DNA of 64,000 nt from Alcanivorax sp. DP30. GTDB taxonomy: Bacteria; Pseudomonadota; Gammaproteobacteria; Pseudomonadales; Alcanivoracaceae. The position numbers were made by a program, and so were the translations under genes. Positions 1-9,979 of the stretch are shown piece by piece. The notes under the pieces were generated by a model. The model had not been told where the DNA came from and did not search any database. It worked only from the letters and a program-made list of their open reading frames with translations. The DNA lies in NCBI RefSeq assembly GCF_009882945.1, contig NZ_WTUY01000004.1:62001-126000 (forward strand), written 5' to 3'. Position 1 is the first letter of the stretch. Every line of letters begins with the position of its first letter.

Positions 1-146
<146 letters not shown>

Positions 147-327
147 TTATTATTGAAGTGTTTTTTCTTGCTAAAGATACACTTACAGGTTTTTTATGTC
201 GAATTACTTTAGGTGTAAGTAATAGCAGAACAGATATTAGATCACAACAACCTTTCCACCATATAATGATCCACTTCACGGGCCGGCTAGGCCTTTCTAC
301 CGATCCCAGCCAGTAGTTGCCGAAAAC

Positions 328-2925
328 ATGCGTTTACCCACCTGGACCCGATTCCTCCTCCTCCTCGCCACTGCCGGCGCGGGCGGCGGGCTGCTCATTC
401 TTGCCGCAAGCTACCTCTATCTTGCCCCACAGCTGCCCCCTGCCAGCCAGATCCGCGAGGTTGAATACCAGATCCCCCTGCGCATTTATAGCCGGGATAT
501 GAAGCTTATTTCAGAATACGGCGAGAAGCGACGCCAACCCGTATCCTACGACCAGCTCCCCCAGCCCCTGGTCCAGGCTATCCTGGCCGCCGAGGATGAA
601 CGCTTCTTTACTCACAATGGCGTCGACCTCAAAGGCCTGCTCCGTGCCGCCGTGGAACTGGCCCGCTACCGCGAAATTCGCTCAGGCGGCTCCACCATCA
701 CTATGCAGGTGGCTCGGAACTTTTTCCTAGGCCGCGAGCAGCGCTTCCTGCGCAAATTCAACGAAATTGTGCTCGCCATCCAGATAGAACGGGTGCTCAG
801 CAAGGAAGAAATTCTGGAGCTGTACCTCAACAAGATCTATCTGGGCCACCGTGCCTACGGCGCCGAAGCCGCTGCCCAAGTGTATTACGGCAAATCCATC
901 AGTGACCTCAGCGTCGCCCAGCTGGCCATGATTGCCGGCCTGCCCAAGGCCCCCTCCGCCTATAACCCGATCACCAATCCGGAACGCGCTCTGGTGCGAC
1001 GCAACTGGATTCTTCTGCGCATGGAAGAAACCGGCGCCCTGACCCACGAAGAACGGCTCGCCGCCCAGCAAGCACCGGTATCCGCCCGTTTCCACGCCGC
1101 ACAACCCGAAGTGGATGGCGCCTATTTTGCCGAGATGGTTCGCCTGCAAGCCATGGAATTGCTGGACGGCGACCTTTATACCGCCGGCATCCGCATCGTC
1201 ACCACTCTGGACAGCGCCCGACAGACCGCCGCAGTCAATGCTCTGCGCGAGGGCCTGCATAGCTATGACGAGCGTCACGGCTACCGGGGCCCGCTCACAA
1301 AGATTGACGTCAGCGCGCTACCCTCACTCCCAGACATTTCCGCCGCCTCCAGCGAAGCGACGCCTGAACAGGAAGCCCTTGCCAGCAACGACGACGAGGC
1401 GGAACTGAACAAGACCATCACCGGCCTGGATCCGGATATCGCGGCCTGGGCGGCCCTGATCAAGGACCAGCCGCGCATCGGCCCACTGAACCCCGCCATC
1501 GTCACCGCCATCACCGACAAGCAGGCCGACCTGCTGTTCCGTGACGGCAAACGTGCCCAATTGGCCTGGGACGACATCCGCTGGGCGCGCCCCTACATCA
1601 ACGACAAGTACGTAGGTGATGAGCCAAACAAGACCAGCCAGGTACTCAAGCCCGGCCACGTTATCCATGTTCGCCCCTCAGGCAGCGACGAAACGCGCCG
1701 CTGGCGACTGGCTCAGCTGCCCCGCGCCCAGTCTGCGCTGGTTTCCCTGGATCCGGACAACGGCGCCATCGAGGCCATGCAGGGCGGCTACAGCTTCTCC
1801 GTGTCCAACTTCAACCGGGCAGTACAGAGCAAGCGCCAGGCTGGCTCCGTGTTCAAACCCTTTGTTTATACCTCCGCACTGGAAAACGGCTTCACCCCCG
1901 CCTCCATCATTAACGATGCCCCTGTGGTGTTTGACGATGAGAAACTGGAAACCGCCTGGCGTCCCACTGGCGCCAGCGGCAAGTTCTACGGCCCGACCCG
2001 GATGCGGGAGGCCCTGTACCGCTCCCTGAATCTGGTCTCCATCCGCATTCTCCGCCAGATTGGCATCAGCCAGGCCATGGGCACACTGGACCGTTTTGGC
2101 CTGCCCACTGATTCCTTTCAGCGGGACCTGTCACTGGCCCTGGGTAGCGCCAGTGTCACGCCCATGGAAATCGCCAGCGCCTACAGCATTTTTGCCAACG
2201 GCGGCTACCGGGTTTCCCCCTGGGGCATCCTGCGGATTGAAAAGGAAAATGGCGACGTACTCTGGCAGGCGCCTGAGGTGGTGCTCTGCGAGAAACAAGA
2301 TTGTCAGCAGCCAGACAGTGACGTCGAACTGGAAGCCGTTGACGCTCCCCCCTCCCTGGCCGAGGTGCTGCATAGCGACGAGAGCCTCAACAGCGACGCA
2401 GATGGCGAAAAAGAACACCCGGTGATTCAGCCTGACCCGGTGATGGCCCCCAGAGTACTGGATGCACGTATCGCCTGGCTGATGAACTCCATGCTTCAGG
2501 ATGTGGTACGGCGCGGCACCGGTCATCTTGCCAACTCCCTGGGGCGCCGGGACCTGGCCGGCAAGACCGGCACCACCAATGACCAGGTGGACGCCTGGTT
2601 CTCCGGTTACTCCCCGGAGCTGGTCGCCACTGTCTGGGTTGGCTTTGACAACCCCAGCACCCTGGGCTGGGGCGAGTACGGCGGCAAGGCGGCATTGCCT
2701 ATCTGGATGAGCTACATGGGCCCCGCCCTGCAAGACACTCCTGATCGGCAGATGGAGCAGCCCCGCGGCATCACCACGGTGCGCATCAATCCGGAAAACG
2801 GCCTGCTGGCCCGACCCCAGAACCCGGATAGCATCACCGAGTACTTCATCGAAGACCAAGTCCCCGACCTGGAGCCACCTCTTGGGCTGGCCGGCGGCAA
2901 CAGCGCCCCGGAACAGATCTTTTAG
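328..2925 (+). CDS. ponA: Penicillin-binding protein 1A (class A bifunctional PBP)
   Basis: Bifunctional peptidoglycan synthase: periplasmic glycan polymerisation and transpeptidation, anchored by one N-terminal membrane helix (about residues 8-33). The GT51 glycosyltransferase domain shows the EDERFF motif near residues 89-94 and GGSTITMQ near 120. A PBP1A-type insertion (OB-like region) lies between the two catalytic domains. The transpeptidase has the SxxK motif GSVFKP (Ser507, Lys510), SLN, and KTGTT (Lys746). Its 865 aa suit gammaproteobacterial PBP1A. It is divergent from pilM, as in Pseudomonas, and a bidirectional terminator follows. All catalytic motifs are present, so it should be active. 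Confidence 0.97.
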   Translation: MRLPTWTRFLLLLATAGAGGGLLILAASYLYLAPQLPPASQIREVEYQIPLRIYSRDMKLISEYGEKRRQPVSYDQLPQPLVQAILAAEDERFFTHNGVDLKGLLRAAVELARYREIRSGGSTITMQVARNFFLGREQRFLRKFNEIVLAIQIERVLSKEEILELYLNKIYLGHRAYGAEAAAQVYYGKSISDLSVAQLAMIAGLPKAPSAYNPITNPERALVRRNWILLRMEETGALTHEERLAAQQAPVSARFHAAQPEVDGAYFAEMVRLQAMELLDGDLYTAGIRIVTTLDSARQTAAVNALREGLHSYDERHGYRGPLTKIDVSALPSLPDISAASSEATPEQEALASNDDEAELNKTITGLDPDIAAWAALIKDQPRIGPLNPAIVTAITDKQADLLFRDGKRAQLAWDDIRWARPYINDKYVGDEPNKTSQVLKPGHVIHVRPSGSDETRRWRLAQLPRAQSALVSLDPDNGAIEAMQGGYSFSVSNFNRAVQSKRQAGSVFKPFVYTSALENGFTPASIINDAPVVFDDEKLETAWRPTGASGKFYGPTRMREALYRSLNLVSIRILRQIGISQAMGTLDRFGLPTDSFQRDLSLALGSASVTPMEIASAYSIFANGGYRVSPWGILRIEKENGDVLWQAPEVVLCEKQDCQQPDSDVELEAVDAPPSLAEVLHSDESLNSDADGEKEHPVIQPDPVMAPRVLDARIAWLMNSMLQDVVRRGTGHLANSLGRRDLAGKTGTTNDQVDAWFSGYSPELVATVWVGFDNPSTLGWGEYGGKAALPIWMSYMGPALQDTPDRQMEQPRGITTVRINPENGLLARPQNPDSITEYFIEDQVPDLEPPLGLAGGNSAPEQIF

Positions 2926-2988
2926 AGAGACACTTAATGCAGCACGCAACACGGAAAGGCGCGAAGCCTGCTGCATGCGTAAAGCCAT

Positions 2989-3018
2989 AAAAAAACCGCC
3001 TTACGGCGGTTTTTTTAT
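2989..3018. terminator. Bidirectional rho-independent terminator between ponA and the malic enzyme gene
   Basis: A run of A, a perfect ACCGCC/GGCGGT stem with a short TTAC loop, and a run of T. It sits between two convergent genes and has U-tracts for both strands. Confidence 0.9.
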
Positions 3019-3033
3019 GGCTGGTGCTACTGA

Positions 3034-4308
3034 TTACAACTCCGGGAAAATTTCATCCAGGGAGTTGAGCGGGTAGTGGGACGGATACCCCTTGCGGGCC
3101 ACACCGCAGTCCACAGCCGCTTTAGCCACCGCAGCCGACACCTTGCCCAGCAGACGCGGATCATTGGGCTTGGGGATAATGTACTCCGGACCAAAGGTCA
3201 GCGGCTCACCACCGTAGGCGTCCAGCACTTCCTGGGGCGGCGCGGTACGCACCAGCTCGGCAATGGCATGCACCGCGGCAATTTTCATTTCCTCGGTGAT
3301 AGAGGTGGAGCGCACATCCAGGGCGCCCCGGAACATGTACGGGAAGCACAGTACGTTGTTCACCTGGTTCGGGAAGTCGGAACGCCCCGTAGCCACGATG
3401 GCATCGGGGCGAGCCGCCTTGGCCACTTCCGGGCGAATTTCCGGATCCGGGTTGGCCAGTGCGAAGATGATCGGCTTATCCGCCATCTTCTTGACCATTT
3501 CCGGTGTCAGCATGTCCGGGCCGGACACCCCGATAAACACATCTGCACCTTCCAGTGCATCATCCAGGGTGCGCTTGTCGGTATCGTTGGCCAGCGCAGC
3601 CTTGTACTGGTTGAGGTCATCGCGGCGGCTGTGGATCACGCCCTTGCGATCCAGTACCAGGATATTTTCCTTGCGCGCACCCATCTCCATCAAAAGTCGC
3701 ACGGAGGCAACACCGGCTGCGCCGGCGCCCACACACACCACCTTGATGTCTTCAATGCGCTTTTTCTGGATCTCCAGAGCATTGATCAGACCGGCGCCAA
3801 CCACAATCGCCGTGCCGTGCTGATCATCATGGAAGACCGGCACATCGCAAAGTTCCTTGAGGATGCGCTCAATCTCGAAGCATTCCGGGGCCCGGATATC
3901 TTCCAGATTGATACCACCAAAGGTTCGGTGAATGCGCACCACGGTATCGATGAAAGCCTGGGAGTCTTCCGAGTCCACCTCGATATCAAACACGTCGATA
4001 CCGGCAAACAACTTGAACAGAATGCCCTTGCCTTCCATCACCGGCTTGGACGCCAGCGCCCCAAGATTACCCAGCCCCAGGATCGCAGTGCCGTCGCTGA
4101 TGACCGCCACCAGGTTTCCCTTGGAGGTGAAACGGTATGCCAGCTCCGGCTCACGCGCGATCTCGCGCACCGGCTCTGCCACACCCGGGCTGTAGGCCAG
4201 GCTCAAATCACGGCTGGTCGCCGCAGGCTTGGTTACCTCAACACTGATTTTCCCGGGCCGCGGCTTGGCGTGATACTCCAAAGCCGCCGTTTTCAAATCC
4301 TCGGACAT
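3034..4308 (-). CDS. NADP-dependent malic enzyme, short form
   Basis: Oxidative decarboxylation of malate to pyruvate with NAD(P)H formation, cytoplasmic. The N-terminal malic domain has SPGVAEPV and [20 protein letters not shown]; the NAD-binding domain has [14 protein letters not shown]. The metal/substrate segment [18 protein letters not shown] is intact and [17 protein letters not shown] follows. At 424 aa it lacks the phosphotransacetylase-like C-terminal domain of E. coli MaeB (about 760 aa), so it is the short SfcA2/MaeB-core type. The coenzyme cannot be fixed from sequence alone. It converges on ponA across a shared terminator and stands alone, with no operon partner. Confidence 0.93.
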   Translation of the reverse strand: MSEDLKTAALEYHAKPRPGKISVEVTKPAATSRDLSLAYSPGVAEPVREIAREPELAYRFTSKGNLVAVISDGTAILGLGNLGALASKPVMEGKGILFKLFAGIDVFDIEVDSEDSQAFIDTVVRIHRTFGGINLEDIRAPECFEIERILKELCDVPVFHDDQHGTAIVVGAGLINALEIQKKRIEDIKVVCVGAGAAGVASVRLLMEMGARKENILVLDRKGVIHSRRDDLNQYKAALANDTDKRTLDDALEGADVFIGVSGPDMLTPEMVKKMADKPIIFALANPDPEIRPEVAKAARPDAIVATGRSDFPNQVNNVLCFPYMFRGALDVRSTSITEEMKIAAVHAIAELVRTAPPQEVLDAYGGEPLTFGPEYIIPKPNDPRLLGKVSAAVAKAAVDCGVARKGYPSHYPLNSLDEIFPEL

Positions 4309-4366
4309 GGTGGTCTCCGCTGGTCCCTGTGAGGGATATACACTGTGTACGCAAGGTCAATAAAGC

Positions 4367-4392
4367 AAAAAGCACCCGGCTGGGTGCTTTTT
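4367..4392 (-). terminator. Terminator downstream of rpmE
   Basis: AAAAAGCACCC and GGGTGCTTTTT arms around a GGCT loop. It lies just after the rpmE stop and before the malic enzyme start, with a U-tract on the minus strand. Confidence 0.85.
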
Positions 4393-4424
4393 ACAAGACA
4401 TGATAACGCGAAGAGAAGCTGGCG

Positions 4425-4643
4425 TTAGCCTTTCTTGCTGCGCATCACGCCGAAACGCTGCTTGAACTTGTCGATCTGGCCGCCGCTGTCAGCCTGCTTC
4501 TGCTTGCCTGTGTAGAAAGGGTGGCAGGCAGAACATACGTCCAGAGACATGTCACCACCACGGGTGGAACGGCTCTCGATCACGTTGCCACAGCTACAGG
4601 TATAGGTAGCTGCCTGGTATTCGGGATGGATCTCTGCTTTCAT
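4425..4643 (-). CDS. rpmE: 50S ribosomal protein L31, zinc-binding (C+) form
   Basis: Structural protein of the large ribosomal subunit. Starting at the ATG at 4643 gives [10 protein letters not shown], the standard L31 N-terminus, and 72 aa; the frame is open further upstream but that extension has no L31 character. Cysteines in CSCG and CSACHPF make the four-ligand zinc site of the C+ paralog, the form normally replaced by the C- paralog under zinc starvation. FYTGKQK is conserved. It is monocistronic, with its own promoter-like sequence (4721-4748) and terminator, and lies next to priA as in many gammaproteobacteria. Confidence 0.96.
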   Translation of the reverse strand: MKAEIHPEYQAATYTCSCGNVIESRSTRGGDMSLDVCSACHPFYTGKQKQADSGGQIDKFKQRFGVMRSKKG

Positions 4644-4720
4644 GGTCTTGCTCCGGTATGTGTCGCTTCCTGCCTCTCCGACAGGCACCACACGGCTTGC
4701 GTCTGAAAAAAAGAAGGCGA

Positions 4721-4748
4721 ATCATAGCAGCTTGGCTCCAATCCGCAA
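4721..4748 (-). promoter_or_regulatory. Putative sigma-70 promoter of rpmE
   Basis: On the minus strand TTGCGG is followed after 16 bases by TATGAT, with a TGC just before the -10 (extended type). Transcription would start near 4714, about 70 bases before rpmE. Read by eye only. Confidence 0.5.
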
Positions 4749-4796
4749 GCGCCGCGGCACCGTGGCCCTCAGGACCACTCAATATCAGGAAACCTT

Positions 4797-6971
4797 GTGT
4801 CAGCCCGACCCACTCTGCAAATCGCCTTGCCGGTTCCCCTGCCAGGCTGCTTCGACTATCTGTATACCGGTGACGAACCGCCATCCAGGGGCTGCCGGGT
4901 ACAGGTTTCCTTCGGCCAGCGCACCCTGATTGGCATTGTTCATGGCCACGGCCACAGCGATTACCCGAAGCTCAAACCGGTCAAAGCCATACTCGATTCT
5001 GACCCCATCATACCCGCGGAGCTGTATGCCTTGTGTGAACGGGCCGCCCGCTATTACCACTACCCGCTGGGCGAAGTGCTCAACGATGCCCTGCCCAGCC
5101 TGCTGCGCCAGGGAAACGACCCTCAGGCCAGCCAGGAAAAGCGCTGGAAGCTGACCGAGCGAGGCCAGCATGTCCTCGACGACCAGGTAAAGCGCGCGCC
5201 ACGCCAGCTGGAAGCCTTGCAGGTGCTGCGCGAACACCCCAAGGGACTGAGCAGCGCCATGCTCGGTGCTCTGGAAGTCAGCCCACAGGCGCTCGCCAGC
5301 TTGCGGAACAAGGGGTGGGCCGAGCAGATCCTGCTCGAAACGCCCATGAACACAGCCCGGGAAGTCCTCGCCGAGCCCCCCCTGCCCGCCAACGCCGAGC
5401 AACGCGCCGCCATCCACGCCATTCAGGATGCCAGCGGCTTTATTCCCTTTCTGCTCGACGGCGTCACCGGTAGTGGCAAGACCGAGGTTTACCTGCAGGC
5501 CATGGCCCCGGTGCTCGCCGCCGGCAAACAGGTGCTGGTGCTGGTGCCGGAAATCGGCCTGACCCCACAAACCGTGCAACGCTTCCGGCAACGCTTCAAT
5601 GTTCCCGTGATCACCCTGCATTCCGGCTTGACCGACCGCGAACGACTGGATAACTGGCTGGCAGCCCGGGACGGCAAGGCGCGCATCATCATCGGCACCC
5701 GCTCCGCCATCTTCACTCCGCTCAGTGACCCGGGGCTGATTATTGTCGACGAAGCCCACGATAACTCGCTGAAACAACAGGACGGGTTCCGCTATCACGC
5801 CCGGGATCTGGCGACCTGGCGCGCCCAGAGTCTGGATATCCCGGTAGTGCTGGGCAGTGCCACCCCGTCACTGGAGACCTTGCAACTCGCTCGTGACGGA
5901 CGTTTTAGCTGGCTGAAACTCTCTCGCCGCGCCACCGAGCAACAGCGCCCTCACATCGAAATCCTCGACGCCACCCTGACGCCGCCCAACCAGCCGCTGC
6001 TGCCCACCTCGCTGCAAGCCATCAAACAATGCGTCAGCGACGGCAATCAGGCGCTGGTATTCATCAACCGGCGCGGCTACGCCCCAATGATCCTCTGCGG
6101 GGACTGTGGCTGGCAGGCAGAATGCAAGCGCTGCGACAGCTTTCTCACCTGGCACCGCAGCGAGAACAGCCTGCGCTGCCATCACTGCGACAGCCAGCAG
6201 CGCGTACCCACCCATTGCCCTGAGTGCGGCTCCAGCGCCATCCATGAAGCCGGCAGCGGCACCGAGAAGCTCACCGAACTACTGGAACAATCGCTACCCG
6301 TCCCGGTGATCCGGGTGGATCGCGATGCCACCCGCCGTAAAGGCGAGCTGGACAGCAAACTGGCGACCATTCGCAAGGGCGAACCCGCCGTGTTGGTAGG
6401 CACCCAGATGCTCGCCAAGGGACACCACTTCCCCAAACTGGCGCTGGTGGTGATTCTGGACATGGACGCCGGCTTTCTCAGTGCCGACTTCCGTGGCCCG
6501 GAACAAGCCGCCCAACTCTTGCTCCAGGTGGCTGGCCGCAGCGGCCGGGAGGGTAAGGGCCGGGTACTGCTGCAGTCACGTCACCCGGATCATCAGCTTC
6601 TGCAGCTGGCCGCCAGCGGCGACTACCCAGCCCTTGCCAGTGCCCTGCTGGAAGAGCGCCGTATGGCCGCCCTGCCCCCCTTCGGGCATCTGGCTCTGTT
6701 CCGCTGCGAAGCCATGACCCTCGGCAAGGCCCAGTCCTTCCTCCAGGAACTGGCTATCCAGCAGGTGGCAGAAGGCGTAAACGTCCTTGGCCCAGTCCCC
6801 GCACCCATGGAACGACGGGCAGGCCGATACCGGGCACAGCTATTACTGCAAAGCCACCAGCGCGCGCCGCTCCATCAAACCCTGGAACACCTGCTGGCCA
6901 CCGCCCGCAGCCTGCCCCAGGCCCGCCAGTGCCGCTGGCACGTGGATGTGGACCCGATCGATATGCTTTAA
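4797..6971 (+). CDS. priA: Primosomal protein N' (replication restart helicase PriA)
   Basis: 3'-5' DNA helicase that recognises stalled forks and reloads the replisome. The start is GTG at 4797 with AGGA about 8 bases upstream, giving MSARPTLQIALPVPL, the expected beginning of the 3'-DNA-end binding domain. Walker A GVTGSGKT is at residues 222-229, and DEAH at 318-321 is followed by the aromatic-rich loop QQDGFRYHARD. A zinc-binding insert has paired cysteines (CGDCGWQAECKRC, then CHHC and CPECG). The helicase C-terminal motifs GTQMLAKGHHFP and QVAGRSGR follow. At 724 aa it is full length. It is divergent from rpmE. Confidence 0.97.
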   Translation: MSARPTLQIALPVPLPGCFDYLYTGDEPPSRGCRVQVSFGQRTLIGIVHGHGHSDYPKLKPVKAILDSDPIIPAELYALCERAARYYHYPLGEVLNDALPSLLRQGNDPQASQEKRWKLTERGQHVLDDQVKRAPRQLEALQVLREHPKGLSSAMLGALEVSPQALASLRNKGWAEQILLETPMNTAREVLAEPPLPANAEQRAAIHAIQDASGFIPFLLDGVTGSGKTEVYLQAMAPVLAAGKQVLVLVPEIGLTPQTVQRFRQRFNVPVITLHSGLTDRERLDNWLAARDGKARIIIGTRSAIFTPLSDPGLIIVDEAHDNSLKQQDGFRYHARDLATWRAQSLDIPVVLGSATPSLETLQLARDGRFSWLKLSRRATEQQRPHIEILDATLTPPNQPLLPTSLQAIKQCVSDGNQALVFINRRGYAPMILCGDCGWQAECKRCDSFLTWHRSENSLRCHHCDSQQRVPTHCPECGSSAIHEAGSGTEKLTELLEQSLPVPVIRVDRDATRRKGELDSKLATIRKGEPAVLVGTQMLAKGHHFPKLALVVILDMDAGFLSADFRGPEQAAQLLLQVAGRSGREGKGRVLLQSRHPDHQLLQLAASGDYPALASALLEERRMAALPPFGHLALFRCEAMTLGKAQSFLQELAIQQVAEGVNVLGPVPAPMERRAGRYRAQLLLQSHQRAPLHQTLEHLLATARSLPQARQCRWHVDVDPIDML

Positions 6972-7316
6972 AGACGCTTCTTACCACAGAGGGCACAGAG
7001 GAAAACCAACGCTCCGTTTATAGGGGCGGGAATGTGAACCGGTCTGACGTCTGACGCCAAGAAACGGGAAGCCGACAACAGCGCCTGCCGCTCGACCAAT
7101 GCGACAACTCAAGGAAGAGCATTGCACGGCCATGTCGACTTGGCCTGTATTCGTTACCATTCAGCGTTACCATTCAGAGTACCGCCCCAGATCAGCTGGC
7201 AGGTTTTCAACTCAGTGACTTCTGTGCCCTCTGAGGTAAAAAAACAGCCTTACCCATGCGCCCACCGGGCTTTTCCCGTACAATCGCCGGCCAGTCAAAC
7301 GGCCCCGACGGACCCC
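6972..7316. repeat. 345-bp non-coding gap between priA and argS holding an interrupted inverted repeat
   Basis: Two inverted arms, 6981-7001 (TTACCACAGAGGGCACAGAG) and 7219-7240 (TCTGTGCCCTCTGAGGTAAA), are about 217 bases apart. The same two arms occur at 55560-55633 with only about 30 bases between them. Inside the gap are a CTGACGTCTGACG motif at about 7042-7055, also found at 11868, and a tandem GTTACCATTCAG pair at about 7155-7175. A TACAAT sequence at 7279-7284 could be the argS -10 box, but no good -35 was seen. An open frame into argS crosses this region but has no recognisable protein character. Confidence 0.6.
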
Positions 7317-9071
7317 ATGAAAGAACGCCTGATTTCCCTGATTGAAGCCGCCCTCGATACCCTGATTGCTGACGGCACCCTGCCCGCCGATGCCAAACGT
7401 CCGGTGCAGATCGACCGCACCAAGGACAAGAGCCACGGTGACTTCGCCACCAATATCGCCCTGATGCTGGCCAAGCCCGCCGGTATGAAGCCCCGCGATC
7501 TGGCAGAAAAGCTGATTGCCGCCCTGCCGGAAGACAGCGCCATCGCCAAAACCGAGATTGCTGGCCCTGGCTTTATCAACTTCTTCCAGGCCAGCGACTG
7601 GCTGAACGGCCTGCTCGATCAAGCCCTCGCTGACGAACACCTGTCCGTGGCCCGTCCCGCGCAGCCCCAGACTGTGGTGGTGGATTACTCCTCCCCCAAT
7701 CTGGCCAAGGAAATGCACGTGGGGCACCTGCGCTCCTCCATCATCGGCGATGCCGTGGTACGCACCCTGGAATTTCTCGGCCACAAGGTGGTTCGCCAAA
7801 ATCACGTGGGCGACTGGGGCACCCAGTTCGGCATGCTGCTGGCCTACCTCGGCGAGCAGAAAGGCGAGGAAAGCGACGCGGAGCTGAGCCGTGAACTCAG
7901 TGACCTGGAAGGCTTTTACCGGGCAGCCAAGCAACGCTTCGACGAGTCTGAAGCATTCGCCACACGCGCCCGCGGCCTGGTGGTCAAACTGCAGGCCGGT
8001 GACGAGGAGTGTCTGACACTGTGGCGGGAGTTCAACAACGTCTCCCTGAGTCACTGCCAGGCTGTTTATGACCGCCTCGGCGTCAGCCTGACCGCAGACG
8101 ATGTCCGCGGCGAGAGCGCCTACAACAGCGACCTTTCCTCGGTAGTGGCAGATCTGGACCGCAAAGGCTTGCTCAGCGAAGACCAGGGCGCCCAATGCGT
8201 GTTCATGGACGAGTTCAAGAACAAGGACGGTGACCCGCTGCCAGTGATTGTGCAGAAAGCCGACGGCGGCTATCTGTACGCCACCTCGGACCTGGCCGCC
8301 CTGCGCTATCGGGCCGGCACCCTCGGCGCCGACCGCATTCTCTATTTCGTGGACCAGCGGCAGGCCCTGCACTTCCAGCAGATGTTCAGTCTGGCCAAGC
8401 TGGCCGGCTTCGTGCCGGAAAGCACCGACCTGTCACACATGGGCTTCGGCACCATGAACGGCCCCGACGGCCGCCCCTTCAAGACCCGTGATGGTGGCAC
8501 CGTCAAACTCATCGACCTGCTCAACGAAGCGGAAGAGCGCGCCTACACCCTGGTGAAGGGCAAGAACCCCGAGCTGGACGACGAAGAACTTCGCACCATC
8601 GCCCGCGCCGTTGGCATTGGCGCGGTGAAATACGCCGACCTGTCCAAGAACCGCAGCAGCGACTACATCTTCAATTTCGACCAGATGCTCAGCTTCGAAG
8701 GCAACACCGCGCCCTACCTGCTCTATGCCTACACCCGGGTCGCCAGCATCTTCCGTAAGGCTGGGCTGGAAATGCATCAGGTCAGCGGTGACTTCCAGCT
8801 CAAGGAAGAGGCCGAGCAGGCCTTGGCAGCACGCCTGGTGCAATTCGGCGAAGTCCTGCAAAGTGTGGCAGACAAGGGGCTTCCCAACCTGCTGTGCCTG
8901 TACCTCTATGAGCTGGCCGGTCTGTTCTCCAGCTTCTACGAGCACTGCCCGATCCTCAACAGCGAGGACGAAGCCCTGAAGCAGAGCCGCCTGAAACTGG
9001 CTGCGCTCACTGCCCGCACCCTGAAACAGGGCATGGAACTGCTTGGCCTGACGCCACTCGAACGGATGTAA
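7317..9071 (+). CDS. argS: Arginyl-tRNA synthetase
   Basis: Class I aminoacyl-tRNA synthetase charging tRNA-Arg. The start at 7317 gives [16 protein letters not shown], the typical Add-1 (N-terminal tRNA-binding) domain start; a 65-codon upstream extension in the same frame covers repeat sequence and is rejected. The HIGH-like motif HVGH is at residues 134-137 after [30 protein letters not shown] is the region that replaces KMSKS in many ArgRS. The C-terminal DALR anticodon-binding domain follows ([17 protein letters not shown]). Its 584 aa are normal. It is followed by the SPOR protein and hslVU, as in Pseudomonas. Confidence 0.97.
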   Translation: MKERLISLIEAALDTLIADGTLPADAKRPVQIDRTKDKSHGDFATNIALMLAKPAGMKPRDLAEKLIAALPEDSAIAKTEIAGPGFINFFQASDWLNGLLDQALADEHLSVARPAQPQTVVVDYSSPNLAKEMHVGHLRSSIIGDAVVRTLEFLGHKVVRQNHVGDWGTQFGMLLAYLGEQKGEESDAELSRELSDLEGFYRAAKQRFDESEAFATRARGLVVKLQAGDEECLTLWREFNNVSLSHCQAVYDRLGVSLTADDVRGESAYNSDLSSVVADLDRKGLLSEDQGAQCVFMDEFKNKDGDPLPVIVQKADGGYLYATSDLAALRYRAGTLGADRILYFVDQRQALHFQQMFSLAKLAGFVPESTDLSHMGFGTMNGPDGRPFKTRDGGTVKLIDLLNEAEERAYTLVKGKNPELDDEELRTIARAVGIGAVKYADLSKNRSSDYIFNFDQMLSFEGNTAPYLLYAYTRVASIFRKAGLEMHQVSGDFQLKEEAEQALAARLVQFGEVLQSVADKGLPNLLCLYLYELAGLFSSFYEHCPILNSEDEALKQSRLKLAALTARTLKQGMELLGLTPLERM

Positions 9072-9104
9072 CCGACCACCTCCGACGCACTCCCAGGAAG
9101 GATC

Positions 9105-9734
9105 ATGGCGAAGAATACCCGACGGGGCGCAAGCCGCAGCCCCGCCAAAAAGAAAAACACCCAACGGCAAGTCCCCGGCTGGGTATGGCTGTTTACCGGC
9201 CTGATGGTAGGCCTGTTTGGCGCCTTCCTGTTCCATCTGGGAAAGACCCAGCTGCAGCAGGCTGGCCAGCAGACCGCCAGCAAACCACAGCCAAAGGTCG
9301 AAAAGCCGACACCGAAGAAGGACGAGCCCAAGGCCGGCGAGGACTCGCCCCAGTTCGATTTCTATGCGGTGCTGCCGAAGATGGAAGTGATCGTGCCGCA
9401 AAATGAAACCGACAGCGGCACCCGGCAGACCAGCACCACCAAGCCCAAGGAAAGCACCCGCCAGACCAGTACGGAAACCAGCACCCGCAGCAGCGATGAA
9501 AAATACTTGCTGCAGGCCGGCAGCTTCCGTCGCAACGAAGACGCCGACCGACGCCGCGCCGAGCTGATACTGAAGGGCTTCGAAGCCTCCATCCAGTCAG
9601 TCAACCTTGAGAACGGCGACAGCTGGCACCGGGTCATGATCGGCCCCTACAACAACCTCAACGCCATGCACCGCGCCCAGGACCAACTGGCCAGCAACGG
9701 CATCGAGACCCTGCCGATCAAGATGAAAAAATAA
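9105..9734 (+). CDS. SPOR-domain membrane protein (FtsN-like)
   Basis: Bitopic inner-membrane protein: a short basic cytoplasmic N-terminus (KNTRRGASRSPAKKKN), one membrane helix at about residues 26-45 (WVWLFTGLMVGLFGAFLF), a long Pro/Lys/Thr-rich periplasmic linker, and a C-terminal SPOR domain (about 130-209, YLLQAGSFRRNEDADRRRAEL ... WHRVMIGPY). SPOR domains bind denuded glycans at the division septum. Topology and position between argS and hslV match the Pseudomonas gene at this locus. True FtsN essential residues cannot be assigned, so the symbol is left blank. Confidence 0.88.
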   Translation: MAKNTRRGASRSPAKKKNTQRQVPGWVWLFTGLMVGLFGAFLFHLGKTQLQQAGQQTASKPQPKVEKPTPKKDEPKAGEDSPQFDFYAVLPKMEVIVPQNETDSGTRQTSTTKPKESTRQTSTETSTRSSDEKYLLQAGSFRRNEDADRRRAELILKGFEASIQSVNLENGDSWHRVMIGPYNNLNAMHRAQDQLASNGIETLPIKMKK

Positions 9735-9771
9735 CACGCCGAACGCTGGATACCCGACGCCTGATGCCCCT

Positions 9772-9813
9772 GTGGGAGCTCTCAGCGCCCTTCAGGGCAT
9801 TGAGAGCCCCCAC
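9772..9813. repeat. REP-like imperfect hairpin between the SPOR gene and hslV
   Basis: Arms GTGGGAGCTCTCAGCGCCC and GGGCATTGAGAGCCCCCAC pair at about 17 of 20 positions around a TTCA loop. The TGTGGGAGCT core also appears in inverted form at the end of the 45282-45343 repeat. It may end the argS-SPOR transcript, though no T-tract follows. Confidence 0.55.
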
Positions 9814-9890
9814 CGCAAAATCCGGCCACTTCCCGCCCCTATGCGCGGCCAACAACATCCCAGCACCAAACCACACCAACCCGCGCCGGT

Positions 9891-9912
9891 GTTAACTATT
9901 CACTATTAACTG
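9891..9912. repeat. Short AT-rich motif resembling the end of the three-copy element
   Basis: GTTAACTATTCACTATTAAC resembles the terminal ATTAACTATTCATTATTAA repeats at 22885, 39467 and 58302. No GC-rich central hairpin of that family is next to it, so it would be a solo end or a chance AT-rich match. Confidence 0.35.
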
Positions 9913-9922
9913 CTTTTCAGCG

Positions 9923-9950
9923 CTTGAATCCCCGGTCACGAGCCCCACAT
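9923..9950 (+). promoter_or_regulatory. Sigma-32 (heat-shock) promoter of hslVU
   Basis: CTTGAA, a 14-base spacer, then CCCCACAT: a close match to the RpoH consensus (CTTGAA-N13-17-CCCCATNT). The predicted start of transcription is near 9957, about 23 bases upstream of the hslV GTG. HslVU is a classical heat-shock operon, so the position makes biological sense. Confidence 0.8.
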
Positions 9951-9979
9951 CTGCAGATTCACTACCGAAGGAGTTTAAC

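Noticed and set aside
3076..4332. 418-codon plus-strand open frame opposite the malic enzyme
   Set aside because: It is the antisense shadow of a GC-rich conserved gene and shows no family motif. Similar long antisense frames over glnA, hslU and hldE were dropped for the same reason.
7122..7316. 65-codon extension in front of argS
   Set aside because: The family start MKERLISL is at 7317, and the extension covers repeat arms with no conserved residues.
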